NCBI RefSeq assembly: GCF_025998535.1
Contig: NZ_AP024233.1
Coordinates: forward strand, 1,930,001 to 1,994,000
Length of the DNA: 64,000 nucleotides
Reading direction: 5' to 3'
DNA from: Desulfolithobacter dissulfuricans
GTDB taxonomy: Bacteria; Desulfobacterota; Desulfobulbia; Desulfobulbales; Desulfobulbaceae
Below are positions 52,618 through 62,447 of this stretch, in pieces. Made by a program: the position numbers and the translations under genes. Numbering within the stretch: the stretch's first letter is position 1; the number at the start of each line of letters is the position of its first letter. The notes beneath the pieces are model-generated. The model made no database searches. It was not told where the DNA came from and saw only the letters and a program-made list of their open reading frames with translations.

Positions 52618-53375
52618 AAACAAAAACGATCCTTTTCGCCCTAGCAATCCTTTTTTTCTCCGTTGCTGCGTCACTGGCAGCTCCGGAAAACACGGACGCA
52701 TTGTTCCAGCAGGCAAACGAAGCCTACAGCCGTGGGGAGTATGAGCAGGCCACTTCCATGTATCTGCAAATCGTCAGGGAAAACGGGGTGTCGGCCTCAC
52801 TGCTGTACAACCTGGGCAACAGTTATGGTGCCAGCGGCCATTCAGGCAGGGCCATTGCCAATTATGAACGGTCCCTGCGGCTGGATCCGGATAACCAGGA
52901 CGCCAGGTACAATTTGACCCAGGTCCGGAAAAACAATGGGCTGTACCTGGAAAACCGGCCCCTCTATGAACGGTTGGCCGGTATTCTTTCGCCGGACCAG
53001 TGGGCCCTGCTGGCCATTACCGGTTTGTCTGTCTGCGGGCTTACAGTTTTTATAACATCCCTCTGGCCCGGTCTGCCCCGGACCTTCACCCGGGTCCTGA
53101 TCACCTGTGGTCTGTTACTGGTTGTGGTGGGAGTTCCACCGGCCCTGCTGGCGTATCGTCACTGGGACAACGGCGTGGTAATCGCACCGGACGTGCGACT
53201 CCTGATTTCACCTTTTGCCGGGGCCGCGTCGGTGGGAACGCTTAAAGAAGGACGGGTCGTCACCCCGGACAAGCACCATAACAACTATATCCACGTCACC
53301 GATGAAACAGGACGAAGCGGCTGGCTGGACAGTTCCGTTATTACCTGGCTGGACCAACCCCCTGAAATGAATTGA
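52614..53375 (+). CDS. batE: BatE-like TPR and SH3-domain protein
   Basis: 253 aa. A signal peptide (about residues 1-22) is followed by two to three TPR motifs (residues 25-110, ASLLYNLGNSYGASGHSGRAI), two membrane helices (about 122-145 and 155-175), and a bacterial SH3-like domain at the end (PDVRLLISPFAGAASVGTLKEG and GRSGWLDSSVITWL). The SH3 part might bind cell wall. It overlaps batD by four bases and is the last gene of the operon. Confidence 0.88.
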   Translation: MKTKTILFALAILFFSVAASLAAPENTDALFQQANEAYSRGEYEQATSMYLQIVRENGVSASLLYNLGNSYGASGHSGRAIANYERSLRLDPDNQDARYNLTQVRKNNGLYLENRPLYERLAGILSPDQWALLAITGLSVCGLTVFITSLWPGLPRTFTRVLITCGLLLVVVGVPPALLAYRHWDNGVVIAPDVRLLISPFAGAASVGTLKEGRVVTPDKHHNNYIHVTDETGRSGWLDSSVITWLDQPPEMN

Positions 53376-53391
53376 GGATTCCAGGTTCTGA

Positions 53392-53422
53392 GCGATGGTA
53401 TCCCCTGGAGGGATACCATCGC
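53392..53422. terminator. perfect 13-bp hairpin between convergent batE and hypA
   Basis: GCGATGGTATCCC pairs perfectly with GGGATACCATCGC around CTGGA, 17 bases after the batE stop and 19 before the hypA stop. No T run follows in either direction, so it may terminate bidirectionally by structure or protect transcript ends. Confidence 0.6.
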
Positions 53423-53440
53423 CGGGAGTTTGTATGGCTG

Positions 53441-53788
53441 TCAGTCGTTTTTCACCTCGATATGGGTAATCTGCAGGGTTTTTCCGCTGGTAATATCCAC
53501 GCTCCGGCTGTCGCACTCCGGACAGACAAAAACATACCCATCCACATGGAAGGTATGATCACACTGTTGGCACCTGGCCATTATCTCCTCGGTTTCCAGC
53601 ACCATCTCGGCATGCTCGCAGACTGTATCTTCCCTGAAAAACTGATAGGCCTGCTCAAGGAAATGGGGATCAATGCCTGACAGTTTTCCGACTGTCACAT
53701 GAATTTTGACGATCTTTTCCGCACCGTGCTCACGGGCCACCCGGGCGCATGTTGCAATCAATGACTGGACAATACTGTATTCGTGCAT
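53441..53788 (-). CDS. hypA: hydrogenase nickel incorporation protein HypA
   Basis: 115 aa from the ATG at 53788 (MHEYSIVQSLI); the longer open frame upstream is overlap with the next gene. It has the conserved N-terminal Met-His Ni-binding start, followed by a zinc finger with CQQC and CPEC near residues 73-92 and an otherwise typical length. HypA with HypB delivers Ni to [NiFe] hydrogenases. Here it presumably serves the Coo-type hydrogenase at 61-64 kb; in Desulfovibrio species hypA is found within the coo operon. Confidence 0.95.
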   Translation of the reverse strand: MHEYSIVQSLIATCARVAREHGAEKIVKIHVTVGKLSGIDPHFLEQAYQFFREDTVCEHAEMVLETEEIMARCQQCDHTFHVDGYVFVCPECDSRSVDITSGKTLQITHIEVKND

Positions 53789-53807
53789 TGGGCCGGGTTC
53801 CTTCAGC

Positions 53808-54791
53808 CTATCTGTTATCAGAGAGGTTGACCGGTGGTTCCATTTGTTCACCACAATCCACGTCCATGCGGCACTCGTCCTCACCGGCAAAATCAAACAG
53901 GAAAAAATCATCCTTTGATTCCCCGGCTACGGGAAGCGGATCAAGGCAATTTTGTTTCAGGTACGTCATGATATCACTTTCTCCCCTGATAAACCGCATC
54001 CCGTTGGCCCTTTTTTCGATCAATACCGGGATGGTCTCAATCCCAAGTATTTTCAGGGCCAGGGTATTGATATCCGGGTTCCAGGAATCCATGGGTACCA
54101 GATCGGGCAGCACCTGCTTGTCTATCTGCTGCACAGGGTTGAAGCGGACTTCACACCGCGTGCAGGTACTCAGGAGATCCAGTACCCGGCGGCAATGGGG
54201 ACAATTGCTTGAAAACAGCAGGTACAGCTGCCGTTGCGGGCTGGCGCACCGTTTAATGGCATAGGTACCGTGATCGATATTGAACGATTTTTTACCTGCT
54301 CCCGGATTATGAAACTGCAGCAGGGAAAAGATAATGAGCTCTGTGGCAAACATCAAAACCGCAAGACATGCCTGGCGCCAGCCGGCCAGCATGTTCATGA
54401 CGATGATGAGGAAACAGATAAAGAGACAATAGGAACAAAATGTCTGCGCGACAAAGGCCTGGTACGAGACAAGCACCCCTTCTGCCGCCATGCCGCTAAA
54501 CAGCAGCAGGCGAAGAAACACCTGTGCGCCAGGGCTGAATCTGGCCACTATGGCGGCAAGCAGGAGACTGAGGAAGAAAAACGCGCCCGCCCCATTGAAC
54601 CAGAGCGGCGGAATGCGGAGCAGACTCTCGACCACACTGCAGCCCTGGTTCACGCAGATAACTGAATCGTTTATCAGCAGATAAACAACCTGAACAAGCG
54701 TCGTGATAGCCCCGATCCCGGCCAGCACAGTCATCCAGGCAAGCGTTCTCCTGCCGAGTTTTGGTATCAATTCACTTTTTGACTGATACAT
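53808..54791 (-). CDS. VKOR-family protein fused to thioredoxin-like domain
   Basis: 327 aa. Four to five helices make up the vitamin K epoxide reductase part (residues 18-165), with Cys pair VICVNQGCSVV near 46-51 and CxxC motif TFCSYC near 118-121. A periplasmic thioredoxin-fold domain follows with SSNCPHCRRVL near residue 195. Such fusions oxidise quinone to form disulfides in secreted proteins, a substitute for DsbB/DsbA. Acidic Cys-containing tail (DECRMDVDCGE). It sits between an MCP gene (3 bases upstream) and hypA (19 bases downstream), so may be in one transcript with them. Confidence 0.9.
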   Translation of the reverse strand: MYQSKSELIPKLGRRTLAWMTVLAGIGAITTLVQVVYLLINDSVICVNQGCSVVESLLRIPPLWFNGAGAFFFLSLLLAAIVARFSPGAQVFLRLLLFSGMAAEGVLVSYQAFVAQTFCSYCLFICFLIIVMNMLAGWRQACLAVLMFATELIIFSLLQFHNPGAGKKSFNIDHGTYAIKRCASPQRQLYLLFSSNCPHCRRVLDLLSTCTRCEVRFNPVQQIDKQVLPDLVPMDSWNPDINTLALKILGIETIPVLIEKRANGMRFIRGESDIMTYLKQNCLDPLPVAGESKDDFFLFDFAGEDECRMDVDCGEQMEPPVNLSDNR

Positions 54792-54794
54792 TGT

Positions 54795-56942
54795 TCACAT
54801 CTTGAATCTTCCAAGAATTTCGCGCAACTGTTCCGACAACCTGGAAAGCTCTCTGACATTAGTGCTGACCGTTGCCGAATTCCCAGCCATTGATGTGGCT
54901 ATATTACTTACCTCATCTATGTCACGGGCAATATCTCCCGCCATGGCCGAACTCTGCGAGACGTTCTCGTTCACCTCAGCAAGACCCATGGCTGCCTGGG
55001 TCACATTATTCCCTATTTCGCTGGTCACACTGGCCTGCTCCTCCATATCCGCAGTAATGGAAGAGACAATTTCGTTCACCTGATGGATAACATCTGAAAT
55101 TTCATAAATCTCTGAAACCGTTTCACTGGTTGAAGACTGGATCGCCTCGACTTTCTGACGTATTTCCAGGGTGGCTTCAGAGGCCTGTTTGGCAAGCCCC
55201 TTGATTTCATCGGCCACCACGGCAAAGCCTTTCCCTGCCTCCCCGGCCCTGGCCGCCTCAATGGTGGCATTGAGCGCCAGCAGATTGGTCTGTTCAGCAA
55301 TTTCCGTTATCGTTTCCGTCACTTTGCTTATCTGGGCCGCAGCCGAACCCAGCAGATCAACCTTTTCCGAGGCACTTGCAGCCCTGTTGACCGCATTATC
55401 TGTGATGGAGCTGGCCTGGTCTGTCTTTCCGGCAATCGCGGTAATGGTGTTGCTCATTTCCTCCACCGCCGAAGCCACCATGTTGACATTGGTGGTTGCC
55501 TGCTCACTGGCAGCGGCCACGGAATGCATGTTCGCACTCATGGTATCTGCCGCATTGGCAACATCATTGGCTTTTTCGGACGAAACCTCAGCCCCTTTTT
55601 CCAGATCCTGTGCCATACTTAACAGCCGATCAGCAGAAGAGGCCATGCTGTCCATACTGCGCCGGGCATTCCCGATGAGGACCTGCATATTGAACAAAAA
55701 CGCATTAAAGTAACTGCCCAGTTCCTGCAATTCATTCATTCTGGCCTGCTGGAAAACCTCCTTACACTCTGTGCAGCTCTGGTACACCCCGGAAACTATT
55801 TTCCTGCACGTCACCTCAATGGCGGAAAAGGACCCAACGGTTTCCCAGCACCGGTCCTCCCTACCAAAACAATCGCAATCCTCCTGGTCACAGTCTGAAA
55901 GGGCGGCGCAGGGCATCACCGGCATTTTTTCAGTGATTTTCTGTGAAAGATCGCCGCTGCCCGCCTTCTTGAATTTCGCTATCAGCACCTGCACAGGACG
56001 GTCCACGAGCCGGTCAAAAAGAATATACAGACTGATGACAAGAGCCAGAAGCAGAACGGCGCCAATCCCTATTTGTTTTACAAGATCTTTTCTGAGGGTT
56101 ACGAGCTGTGAGGAAATATCTTCAGGAACCGCCACCACTCCAATCACTTTTCCGCTGCAGTCCCTGAGCGGAGAAAAAATGGTGAACAGGTGCTTGCCGT
56201 TTTTCTGCACCTGTTTATAACGGACCCTGTTGCCCCACATGACGCTACGCAACCAGGGATAGGACTTTTCAGGAATTGTCAGAGAATGGGTTTTGGCCAG
56301 GTAGGCAAAACCACTGCCGTCGGGAACAACAATTGAAATATCGAAGTCGTACTTATCCTTTATAGGCATCAGGAGACTGTCATCCAGTTTAAAGCCCAGT
56401 TCGAGAGACCCCACCGGCCGTCCTTCATAGATAACAGGAACCACGCCCCTTATACCAAACCCGGCAACGCCTTTCTCAATCCCCGCGACAGGCTTGCCCG
56501 TCCGGTTGGCTTCAAGCACAGCGAACCGGAAGCCTGACAGATCATCACCATATTTATCGGGTTTATGGGCACGGAAAAACGAAATGGCCGGTGGCAGGTG
56601 AACCTGAAACTGGGCAAGGTCAAGCGGCTTTTGCAGCCGCTGAAAAGCGCCAAGGGTAAGCTCCTTGACGCGCTCTCTGTTACGCTCAGCCAGAGCCTTC
56701 TGCAGCTCACTGTTTTCCGCAAAGGCCATGGCCATTGTCAAAGCCTGGTTGGCTTTGCTGTTGAGCATATTTTCCACTATGGCGAAATGGGAATGGAGAC
56801 GGAATCGTTCTTTCTGCAGAAGTTTGTCGTGTTTCTGCTTGTAATCGTTCTGCACATATCCGCAAATCATGGCCAGAAAGGCGACAGATACGATCAAAAT
56901 AAACGTGCTCTTTATTCTATGGGGCAAAATTTTCTTTAACAT
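54795..56942 (-). CDS. chemoreceptor with periplasmic sensor and Cys/Trp cluster
   Basis: 715 aa. TM1 near residues 13-29, an extracytoplasmic sensor of about 265 residues (Cache-like: [17 protein letters not shown]), TM2 near 298-318, and a HAMP start ([14 protein letters not shown]). A Cys-rich insert follows (about residues 345-400: [22 protein letters not shown], and later CTECKEVF), the same kind of two-CW cluster as in the kinase at 13485. The signalling domain (440-700) has the hairpin tip [33 protein letters not shown] precedes the ATG. It may combine ligand and redox sensing for taxis. Confidence 0.92.
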   Translation of the reverse strand: MLKKILPHRIKSTFILIVSVAFLAMICGYVQNDYKQKHDKLLQKERFRLHSHFAIVENMLNSKANQALTMAMAFAENSELQKALAERNRERVKELTLGAFQRLQKPLDLAQFQVHLPPAISFFRAHKPDKYGDDLSGFRFAVLEANRTGKPVAGIEKGVAGFGIRGVVPVIYEGRPVGSLELGFKLDDSLLMPIKDKYDFDISIVVPDGSGFAYLAKTHSLTIPEKSYPWLRSVMWGNRVRYKQVQKNGKHLFTIFSPLRDCSGKVIGVVAVPEDISSQLVTLRKDLVKQIGIGAVLLLALVISLYILFDRLVDRPVQVLIAKFKKAGSGDLSQKITEKMPVMPCAALSDCDQEDCDCFGREDRCWETVGSFSAIEVTCRKIVSGVYQSCTECKEVFQQARMNELQELGSYFNAFLFNMQVLIGNARRSMDSMASSADRLLSMAQDLEKGAEVSSEKANDVANAADTMSANMHSVAAASEQATTNVNMVASAVEEMSNTITAIAGKTDQASSITDNAVNRAASASEKVDLLGSAAAQISKVTETITEIAEQTNLLALNATIEAARAGEAGKGFAVVADEIKGLAKQASEATLEIRQKVEAIQSSTSETVSEIYEISDVIHQVNEIVSSITADMEEQASVTSEIGNNVTQAAMGLAEVNENVSQSSAMAGDIARDIDEVSNIATSMAGNSATVSTNVRELSRLSEQLREILGRFKM

Positions 56943-56954
56943 CCTGTTCTCCTA

Positions 56955-57005
56955 ACCAGCACGGCTGGACCAGGAAAGCGACCGAAGGGAGACTCTGTAC
57001 TTCGG
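56955..57005. repeat. 51-bp two-hairpin repeat, copy 2
   Basis: ACCAGCACGGCTGGACCAGG... then CCGAAGGGAGACTCTGTACTTCGG; near-identical to 21561-21611. On the minus strand it ends 13 bases before the chemoreceptor start codon, next to its Shine-Dalgarno AGGAG, so it lies in that gene's 5' leader. Confidence 0.75.
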
Positions 57006-57067
57006 AAGGATCCAGCCACGATCCAGGGGATCTGTAATCCGTACCCATGCTGACGGTTGTGACGGTG

Positions 57068-57415
57068 TTACACTGTAAACGAAAGAATCAGCAGGGGCGG
57101 ATCCCCACTTTCCATACGACGATAATTGACCGTAGCTGCACATTCCAACAGGGTCAGGTACTGGGTGGGGCTTCGGTGTTTCAGTAAACTTGCATTTACT
57201 ATTTCAAGAATAACCGCCCCGCCTGGCTTGCAGTGAACAGAGGACATGCCCATTTCCGCATCATCGAGATAGGACATGCAATCCACCCAGGATTCACGAT
57301 CACGGCAAAATTCCGGAGGAAAACCAAATTTTTCACTGAATTCCTCGAAAAAGGAATGCTCACGGATCAATCGATTCCCATCGATTGTCATTCGAAGCAT
57401 ATGCTTGACTTCCAT
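57068..57415 (-). CDS. barstar-like protein
   Basis: 115 aa. The pattern SFFEEFSEKFGFPPEFCRDRESWVDCMSYL, followed by a strand-rich GGAVILEIVNASLL, resembles barstar, the inhibitor of barnase-type ribonucleases. No barnase or other toxin is recognisable beside it, so it may be an orphan immunity protein or a regulator. It contains two or more free Cys (FCRD, WVDCM, VHCKP). Start is ATG at 57415; the upstream region on this strand contains a CTTGTGCG/CGCACAAG inverted repeat. Confidence 0.62.
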   Translation of the reverse strand: MEVKHMLRMTIDGNRLIREHSFFEEFSEKFGFPPEFCRDRESWVDCMSYLDDAEMGMSSVHCKPGGAVILEIVNASLLKHRSPTQYLTLLECAATVNYRRMESGDPPLLILSFTV

Positions 57416-58658
57416 AAAAACATCCCCTGATGGTAGTGTTGCGGCAGGACATCACAATTATCTCTCATGTGGCGCAGTTAACCTGGAGTCCCTTTCGACC
57501 CTCCGGTTAAACCATCCCAGAAGAAGGCCTGGGTAATATCCATGGAGAGTCCAGCTAAAACCGACCCTCTCCTTGCCAGAGATATGCGTCTTGTGCGCAT
57601 ACGCACAAGAAGACACGCTGCCTGTCTTACTACCTCTTAACTTATTTATCGTCAAGTAGTGCTGTTATTTTTCCAGTAAAAGCCAGCCTCGACAAAATTA
57701 GGCTTGACCTTAACCGGCTCTTGATGTATCAGAGAGGTTAGCTATATATGCATAATTTGCACATATAGAAGCAGAGACTACCCTGCCACGATCAATTTAT
57801 TAAAAGTTTATACTGTGCGTGACAGGCAGGTTGTGATGACAAACAGGACAAAATGGTCCACGGCAAAACGACCTTTACCGTACCAGACCGGTTCTCCTGC
57901 CGCAGAAGCAGAAGGTAAGAAAAAGTGGGCTGCCGGGAGCTTTAGTGACACATGATAAAAATATAACCGTCTTCTTCCTCTTTATGGTGATCACATCACT
58001 CATACCTCTCCTCCGAAACGATTATATACGCCTCCTCCTACCTGGCATTTATCGCGTTAAATGAACTAGAGCTTCCGGCAGCCCTCTTTTGCGCAAAATA
58101 AACGGTAACCAGATTGTCAGAAAATAGAAGAGCTCCTCTGTGGTTCGAAATTCCCGGGGACCACGACATTCAATCTCGTTACAGGGAGGAACCCGGCCCC
58201 TGGGCAATATAAAGTGGGTGCTTAGCAGTGCCACTGGCACCGAAATCGCCTGGAGAACCGAGCTCATCCAATTCCGATTTTCATAGTCGAAGCCTACGCT
58301 CGTCATGCGGTCAAGCCGCATCACTATCTGGTTGTCCCCGGCGTTGCAGGGAATGACGGTTTAGAAAGTCCCAGGTGATACTTCGCCTGTATTCCGTTCC
58401 CGGGCAAAGGATGAATTTTTACTTTTTTACACAGTGGCGAGGATGGCCTGGAGCTGGTTGTTTTAAGTCGTTTCCGGCAGAGCAGAATACAACAGCCGCA
58501 TAATCCGAAGCGCAAATTCTCGCGCCGCTCCTTCAAGTCCCCAGGCCCTTCCCTTTCACTCTTCCAATCTGTGCGAGATGCAAAAGAATTCGGCACAACA
58601 GAACCGAACTTCAGAAAATCAAGCCAACAGATAATTCCCTGATTAAGGAGGCTTTGGA
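57416..58658. other. 1.2-kb region without a recognised gene
   Basis: Short frames at 57458-57655, 58049-58324 and 58324-58596 (all minus) do not resemble known proteins. At 57590-57609 lies an 8-bp perfect inverted repeat CTTGTGCG-CATA-CGCACAAG, 175 bases upstream of the barstar-like gene. The middle is AT-rich. Remnants of a decayed element are possible. The plus-strand chemoreceptor has its GTG at 58659 behind AAGGAGG, so its promoter is presumably in the last 100-200 bases. Confidence 0.45.
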
Positions 58659-60734
58659 GTGTTTAAAAAAATCCGTTTTACCACCAAGCTGTTTGTTGGG
58701 ATAATCACCGTCCTGGTCATGGTATTGTTGGCGTCAAGTATTGTCAGCATCTACAATGCCCGTAAAGGACTGGAAGAGACTGGTACGGCATCCCTGCGCG
58801 CGCTTTCCCTGACCATCAAGCAGACACTTACAATGCAGAACGATCTGACGCAGGACAAACTCAAAACAGATCTTGCTGTTATGGAGAACGTGATGTCCCA
58901 ATATGGTATTCCCCGGCTTGTAAAAAATAACCAGGTCAGGGAAACCATTGTCAATCAGGTTACAAAGGCAAGGGAAACTGTGTCTTTTCCGGTTCTTCAG
59001 TTCGGCAAATCAGTGGTTAACAACAACTTTGAAATCGTGGATGCTGTCAGAGACATGGTCGGCGGCACCGCCACCATTTTCGAAGTACTGCCGGGCAAGC
59101 TGCTCCGGGTTTCCACCAATGTAAAAAAACTCGATGGCACCCGTGCCACGGGAACATATATCCCCTCAGACAGCCCCGTGTACCAGACAGTTATGGCCGG
59201 GCGCACATTTTATGGCAAGGCGTATGTTGTCAACGCCTGGTATCTGACCGCGTACAAACCACTGCGTGACGAAGAGGGTAATATAGTCAGCGTGGTGTAT
59301 GTGGGCAGAAAAATATTGACCGACGCGCTTGTGGACTTTCTGCGGGAGGCATCCCGGGAGCTCAGGGCCGGAATCTATGCCTATAACTCCAAGGGAGATA
59401 TTCTGGTTGATGTAACGAACCAGTTTACAGGAAAGAATATCTTTCCCGGGCCCGGCGGGAAGTTGTTTGAAAACACGAAGAACGGAGTGATCAGGTATCA
59501 GGCTCAGGATAACGGCGTCATGAAAATCGCCAGTCTTGGCTATTTTCAACCATGGGACTGGCACATAGGGGTGGAACTGACCGAACAGCAGCTGGCCCGC
59601 GGCATTGACAGAAAGCTGGCGATAAATGGTTTTATCATCCTGATCGCCGGTATAGGAGTAAGCGTTATTGTTCTGTGGCTGTTCATCAAGACGATGACCA
59701 GGCCACTGCAGGAGCTGGCAGAGCAGGCGGAGGCAGTCCGGCAGGGTAACTTTGATGTAACATTTACCTATGAGGCCAATGATGCCATCGGCACCCTCGG
59801 CAAGGCGTTTCTCGAAATGGTGGACAACTTTAAAAATGTTCTTCTCGAGATGGCTACAGGCATCAAGCGTCTCTCTGATTCGTCAGCGGACCTGAACAAA
59901 ATTTCCGGTGAAATCAACAGTAATACAGCAGAAATAGCCACAACCGTGGACAACGTCGCATCATCTGCCGACAGCATGAGCCAGGCCATCAATATCGTGG
60001 CTTCGGCAATGGAACAGACCACGGCCAACGTCAATACCATTTCCACAGCATCCGACGAGTTGAGTTCAACCATCAACGAAATTGCGGAAAACGCGGAAAA
60101 GGCAAAGAACGTGGTTGATAATGCCGTTAATAACGCTGCCAGAACCACGGAAAAAGTCAATGCCCTTGGCGATGCGGCCAATGAAATCAATAAAGTGACC
60201 GAGGTGATCACGGAAATAGCTGACCAGACCAATCTACTGGCACTCAATGCCACGATTGAAGCGGCCCGGGCCGGAGAGGCCGGCAAGGGATTTGGGGTTG
60301 TTGCCAATGAAATCAAGGAGCTGGCCCAACAGACTGCCACAGCAACGGACGAAATCAAAGAAAAAGTAGAGTCAATCCAGAATGTGACAGGGGGAACAAT
60401 CCAGGAGATCAAGGATATTTCCGAAATTATTTCCAACATCAATGATATTGTCACAACCATTGCCGGAGCGGTAACGGAACAGTCCGTAACCACCCAGGAA
60501 ATATCCCGCAGTATCAGCGAAGTGGCAGCCGGGGTCGGCGAAGCAACGGAAAGTGTTCACCAGACCTCTGTCGACGCCTCGCAGGTTGCCTCTGATATGG
60601 AGACTGTCAACCTGCTTGCAGGCAAGATGACAACTTCCGGCAAGGAGGTTCAGGAGTCCTCCAAGATTCTGCTTGATCTTGCCGACAGGCTGAACAAAAT
60701 GGTGGCCAGGTATGATGGCCTCGTAAAAAGCTGA
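58659..60734 (+). CDS. Cache-domain chemoreceptor
   Basis: 691 aa with a GTG start (58659) supported by AAGGAGG 7 bases before. TM1 near residues 10-32; a Cache-type periplasmic sensor (about 40-310) with VVNAWYLTAYKPLRDEEGNIVSVVYVGR; TM2 near 322-344; HAMP (about 344-396); signalling domain with [31 protein letters not shown] near residue 525. No Cys cluster, unlike the other chemoreceptor here. No C-terminal CheR-docking pentapeptide. Ligand unknown; small organic acids are common for this sensor type. Confidence 0.93.
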   Translation: MFKKIRFTTKLFVGIITVLVMVLLASSIVSIYNARKGLEETGTASLRALSLTIKQTLTMQNDLTQDKLKTDLAVMENVMSQYGIPRLVKNNQVRETIVNQVTKARETVSFPVLQFGKSVVNNNFEIVDAVRDMVGGTATIFEVLPGKLLRVSTNVKKLDGTRATGTYIPSDSPVYQTVMAGRTFYGKAYVVNAWYLTAYKPLRDEEGNIVSVVYVGRKILTDALVDFLREASRELRAGIYAYNSKGDILVDVTNQFTGKNIFPGPGGKLFENTKNGVIRYQAQDNGVMKIASLGYFQPWDWHIGVELTEQQLARGIDRKLAINGFIILIAGIGVSVIVLWLFIKTMTRPLQELAEQAEAVRQGNFDVTFTYEANDAIGTLGKAFLEMVDNFKNVLLEMATGIKRLSDSSADLNKISGEINSNTAEIATTVDNVASSADSMSQAINIVASAMEQTTANVNTISTASDELSSTINEIAENAEKAKNVVDNAVNNAARTTEKVNALGDAANEINKVTEVITEIADQTNLLALNATIEAARAGEAGKGFGVVANEIKELAQQTATATDEIKEKVESIQNVTGGTIQEIKDISEIISNINDIVTTIAGAVTEQSVTTQEISRSISEVAAGVGEATESVHQTSVDASQVASDMETVNLLAGKMTTSGKEVQESSKILLDLADRLNKMVARYDGLVKS

Positions 60735-60826
60735 AACCTGAACCCTGCAGTTGTCTCTGTATCGAGGGCACTGCGTAAGTACAGAGGCAACAAGGCTGGC
60801 GAAGACGTTGCAAGATTCACGATTCC

Positions 60827-61348
60827 CTACCTGGTTGCCTGACAGACATGGGACGCACTCTGCCGGCCAGCCGTGAATTCTTTCCAGGACACGAGGGAAA
60901 GGGCGTTAAATTTGCACCCTGCAATACAGGCCTGGGTCTCTTTACCAAAGCAAAGATCACATTTAATCGCAGTCAGGCGCTTCAGTCCGCTTACCGGGTC
61001 TTCAACCTCGCGGATGTCAATCGCTCCCACCGGACAGACCATGGCGCATGTGCCGCATCCGGTGCAATCTTCCTCGTTCACCCTGACAATACCGCCGTCG
61101 TCCACCTGGATGACCCCAAGGGGACAGGCGCGGGCACAGGGCGCATCCTCGCAATGCATGCATTGCAAAACAGCCTTTTTTCCGTCTTGCTTGAGCACCT
61201 TATTCCGCGCTACAAGCTCGATGCCAGCCGCCCTGGCCTCCTTGGCAGACATACCAAGATGGCTGGTTGCGCATTTCATCTCGCACATCCTGCATCCCTT
61301 GCAAAGCTCCACGTCGCAAAGGACAAATCTGTGATCCCCGGTTTCCAT
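60827..61348 (-). CDS. cooF: CooF-like polyferredoxin
   Basis: 173 aa from the ATG at 61348 (METGDHRFVLCDVELCKGC). Four Fe-S motif regions: CKGCRMCEMKC, CMHCEDAPCARACP, CTGCGTCAMVCP and CDLCFGKETQACIAGC, an HycB/CooF-type arrangement. In CO-oxidisers CooF carries electrons from CO dehydrogenase to the hydrogenase. Here it directly follows cooH (13 bases), supporting the Coo assignment. The CO dehydrogenase gene cooS is not in the window. It might instead couple to formate or another donor. Confidence 0.85.
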   Translation of the reverse strand: METGDHRFVLCDVELCKGCRMCEMKCATSHLGMSAKEARAAGIELVARNKVLKQDGKKAVLQCMHCEDAPCARACPLGVIQVDDGGIVRVNEEDCTGCGTCAMVCPVGAIDIREVEDPVSGLKRLTAIKCDLCFGKETQACIAGCKFNALSLVSWKEFTAGRQSASHVCQATR

Positions 61349-61361
61349 AGAGCGCTTCCCC

Positions 61362-62447
61362 CTATCTTTCCGTGCACGAAATACACGGATCAATACTGTT
61401 GAAAATCAGTGCAATATCTGCGGTTTTATTGCCGGGCATCATGACCTTCAACGCCTCCCAGTGCATATAGGTGGGGACGCGCCATTTCATTCTCTCGGGC
61501 TTATTGGAACCGTTGGACTTGACGTAGTAAAACAGCTCGCCACGTGGCGCTTCCGACCTGGCGACAGCCTCTCCCCTGGGAATGCGGGGAAGGCCCGGCG
61601 TTGTTACCGGCCCGTCGGGCAGTTTCCGGAGGCACTGCTCCACAAGCCGTATGGCCTGAAAAACCTCTTCCAGCCGCACGAGAGTTCTCGCCCGGACATC
61701 GCATCCTTCCTGCAGAACCACGCTCCAGTCGAGCTTGTCATAGGCGGCGTAGGGATAAATATCGCGGATATCGTTATTGACACCACTTCCCCGGGCGGTC
61801 GGACCGACAACTCCGAGCCTCAACGCATCCTCTTTTGGCAATACACCGACACCTTCTGTTCTGGCCCTGACGATTCTGTGGGTCCGGAAGATGGAAATGA
61901 GTTCCCTGAGCGGTTTTTTCAGGCCATTGAGCTTTCTGGTCAGATAGCGAATTTGCTCGTCATCAAGGTCATACTTTACGCCACCAATGGTATTGGCGCT
62001 CAGGTCCATCCGGTTACCCCAGATGGTTTCCTTGATATCCTGCAGGACTTCCCTGGTCTCCATGGTCTGGGTCATCAAAGAATGAAATCCGATCAAATGC
62101 GCCTGCATGCTCACATTGAAGAGATGGGAAGCCGCTCTTTTCACTTCATCAGCAATGACACGCAGGAACTCGGCCCTGGGGGGTATCCGGATGCCGGCTA
62201 TTTTTTCCACCGCCATGATATAGGTGAACGGATGATTGTTGGAACAGAGCGAGCATGTACGTTCCGTGATAATCATGTTCTGGAGAAAGTTTCGGCGGAG
62301 AACCAGTGCCTCCATGCCCCGGTGGACAAAACCGCTCAGGATATCCACATCCTCGACGGTTTCCCCGTGCAGATGGACCTTGAAATAGACCGGCTCCTCC
62401 AGGGCGATATGGACAGGGCCGACCGGCAGCTTGTACACCTCACTCAT
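61362..62447 (-). CDS. cooH: energy-converting [NiFe] hydrogenase large subunit
   Basis: 361 aa from the ATG at 62447 (MSEVYKLPVGPVHIALEEP), behind AAAGGAG. Related to NuoD and EchE. Both Ni ligand pairs are present: ERTCSLC (Cys65, Cys68) and DPCISC (Cys355, Cys358). The C-terminus ends three residues after the last Cys, as in group 4 subunits that need no C-terminal cleavage or only a short one. Reduces protons to H2 and couples to ion pumping through the membrane subunits. Overlaps cooU by eight bases. Confidence 0.95.
   Translation of the reverse strand: MSEVYKLPVGPVHIALEEPVYFKVHLHGETVEDVDILSGFVHRGMEALVLRRNFLQNMIITERTCSLCSNNHPFTYIMAVEKIAGIRIPPRAEFLRVIADEVKRAASHLFNVSMQAHLIGFHSLMTQTMETREVLQDIKETIWGNRMDLSANTIGGVKYDLDDEQIRYLTRKLNGLKKPLRELISIFRTHRIVRARTEGVGVLPKEDALRLGVVGPTARGSGVNNDIRDIYPYAAYDKLDWSVVLQEGCDVRARTLVRLEEVFQAIRLVEQCLRKLPDGPVTTPGLPRIPRGEAVARSEAPRGELFYYVKSNGSNKPERMKWRVPTYMHWEALKVMMPGNKTADIALIFNSIDPCISCTER

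Noticed and set aside
58049-58596. Two minus-strand frames of about 90 codons before the second chemoreceptor
   Set aside because: No family recognised and poor protein-like composition; left as part of the unexplained gap.
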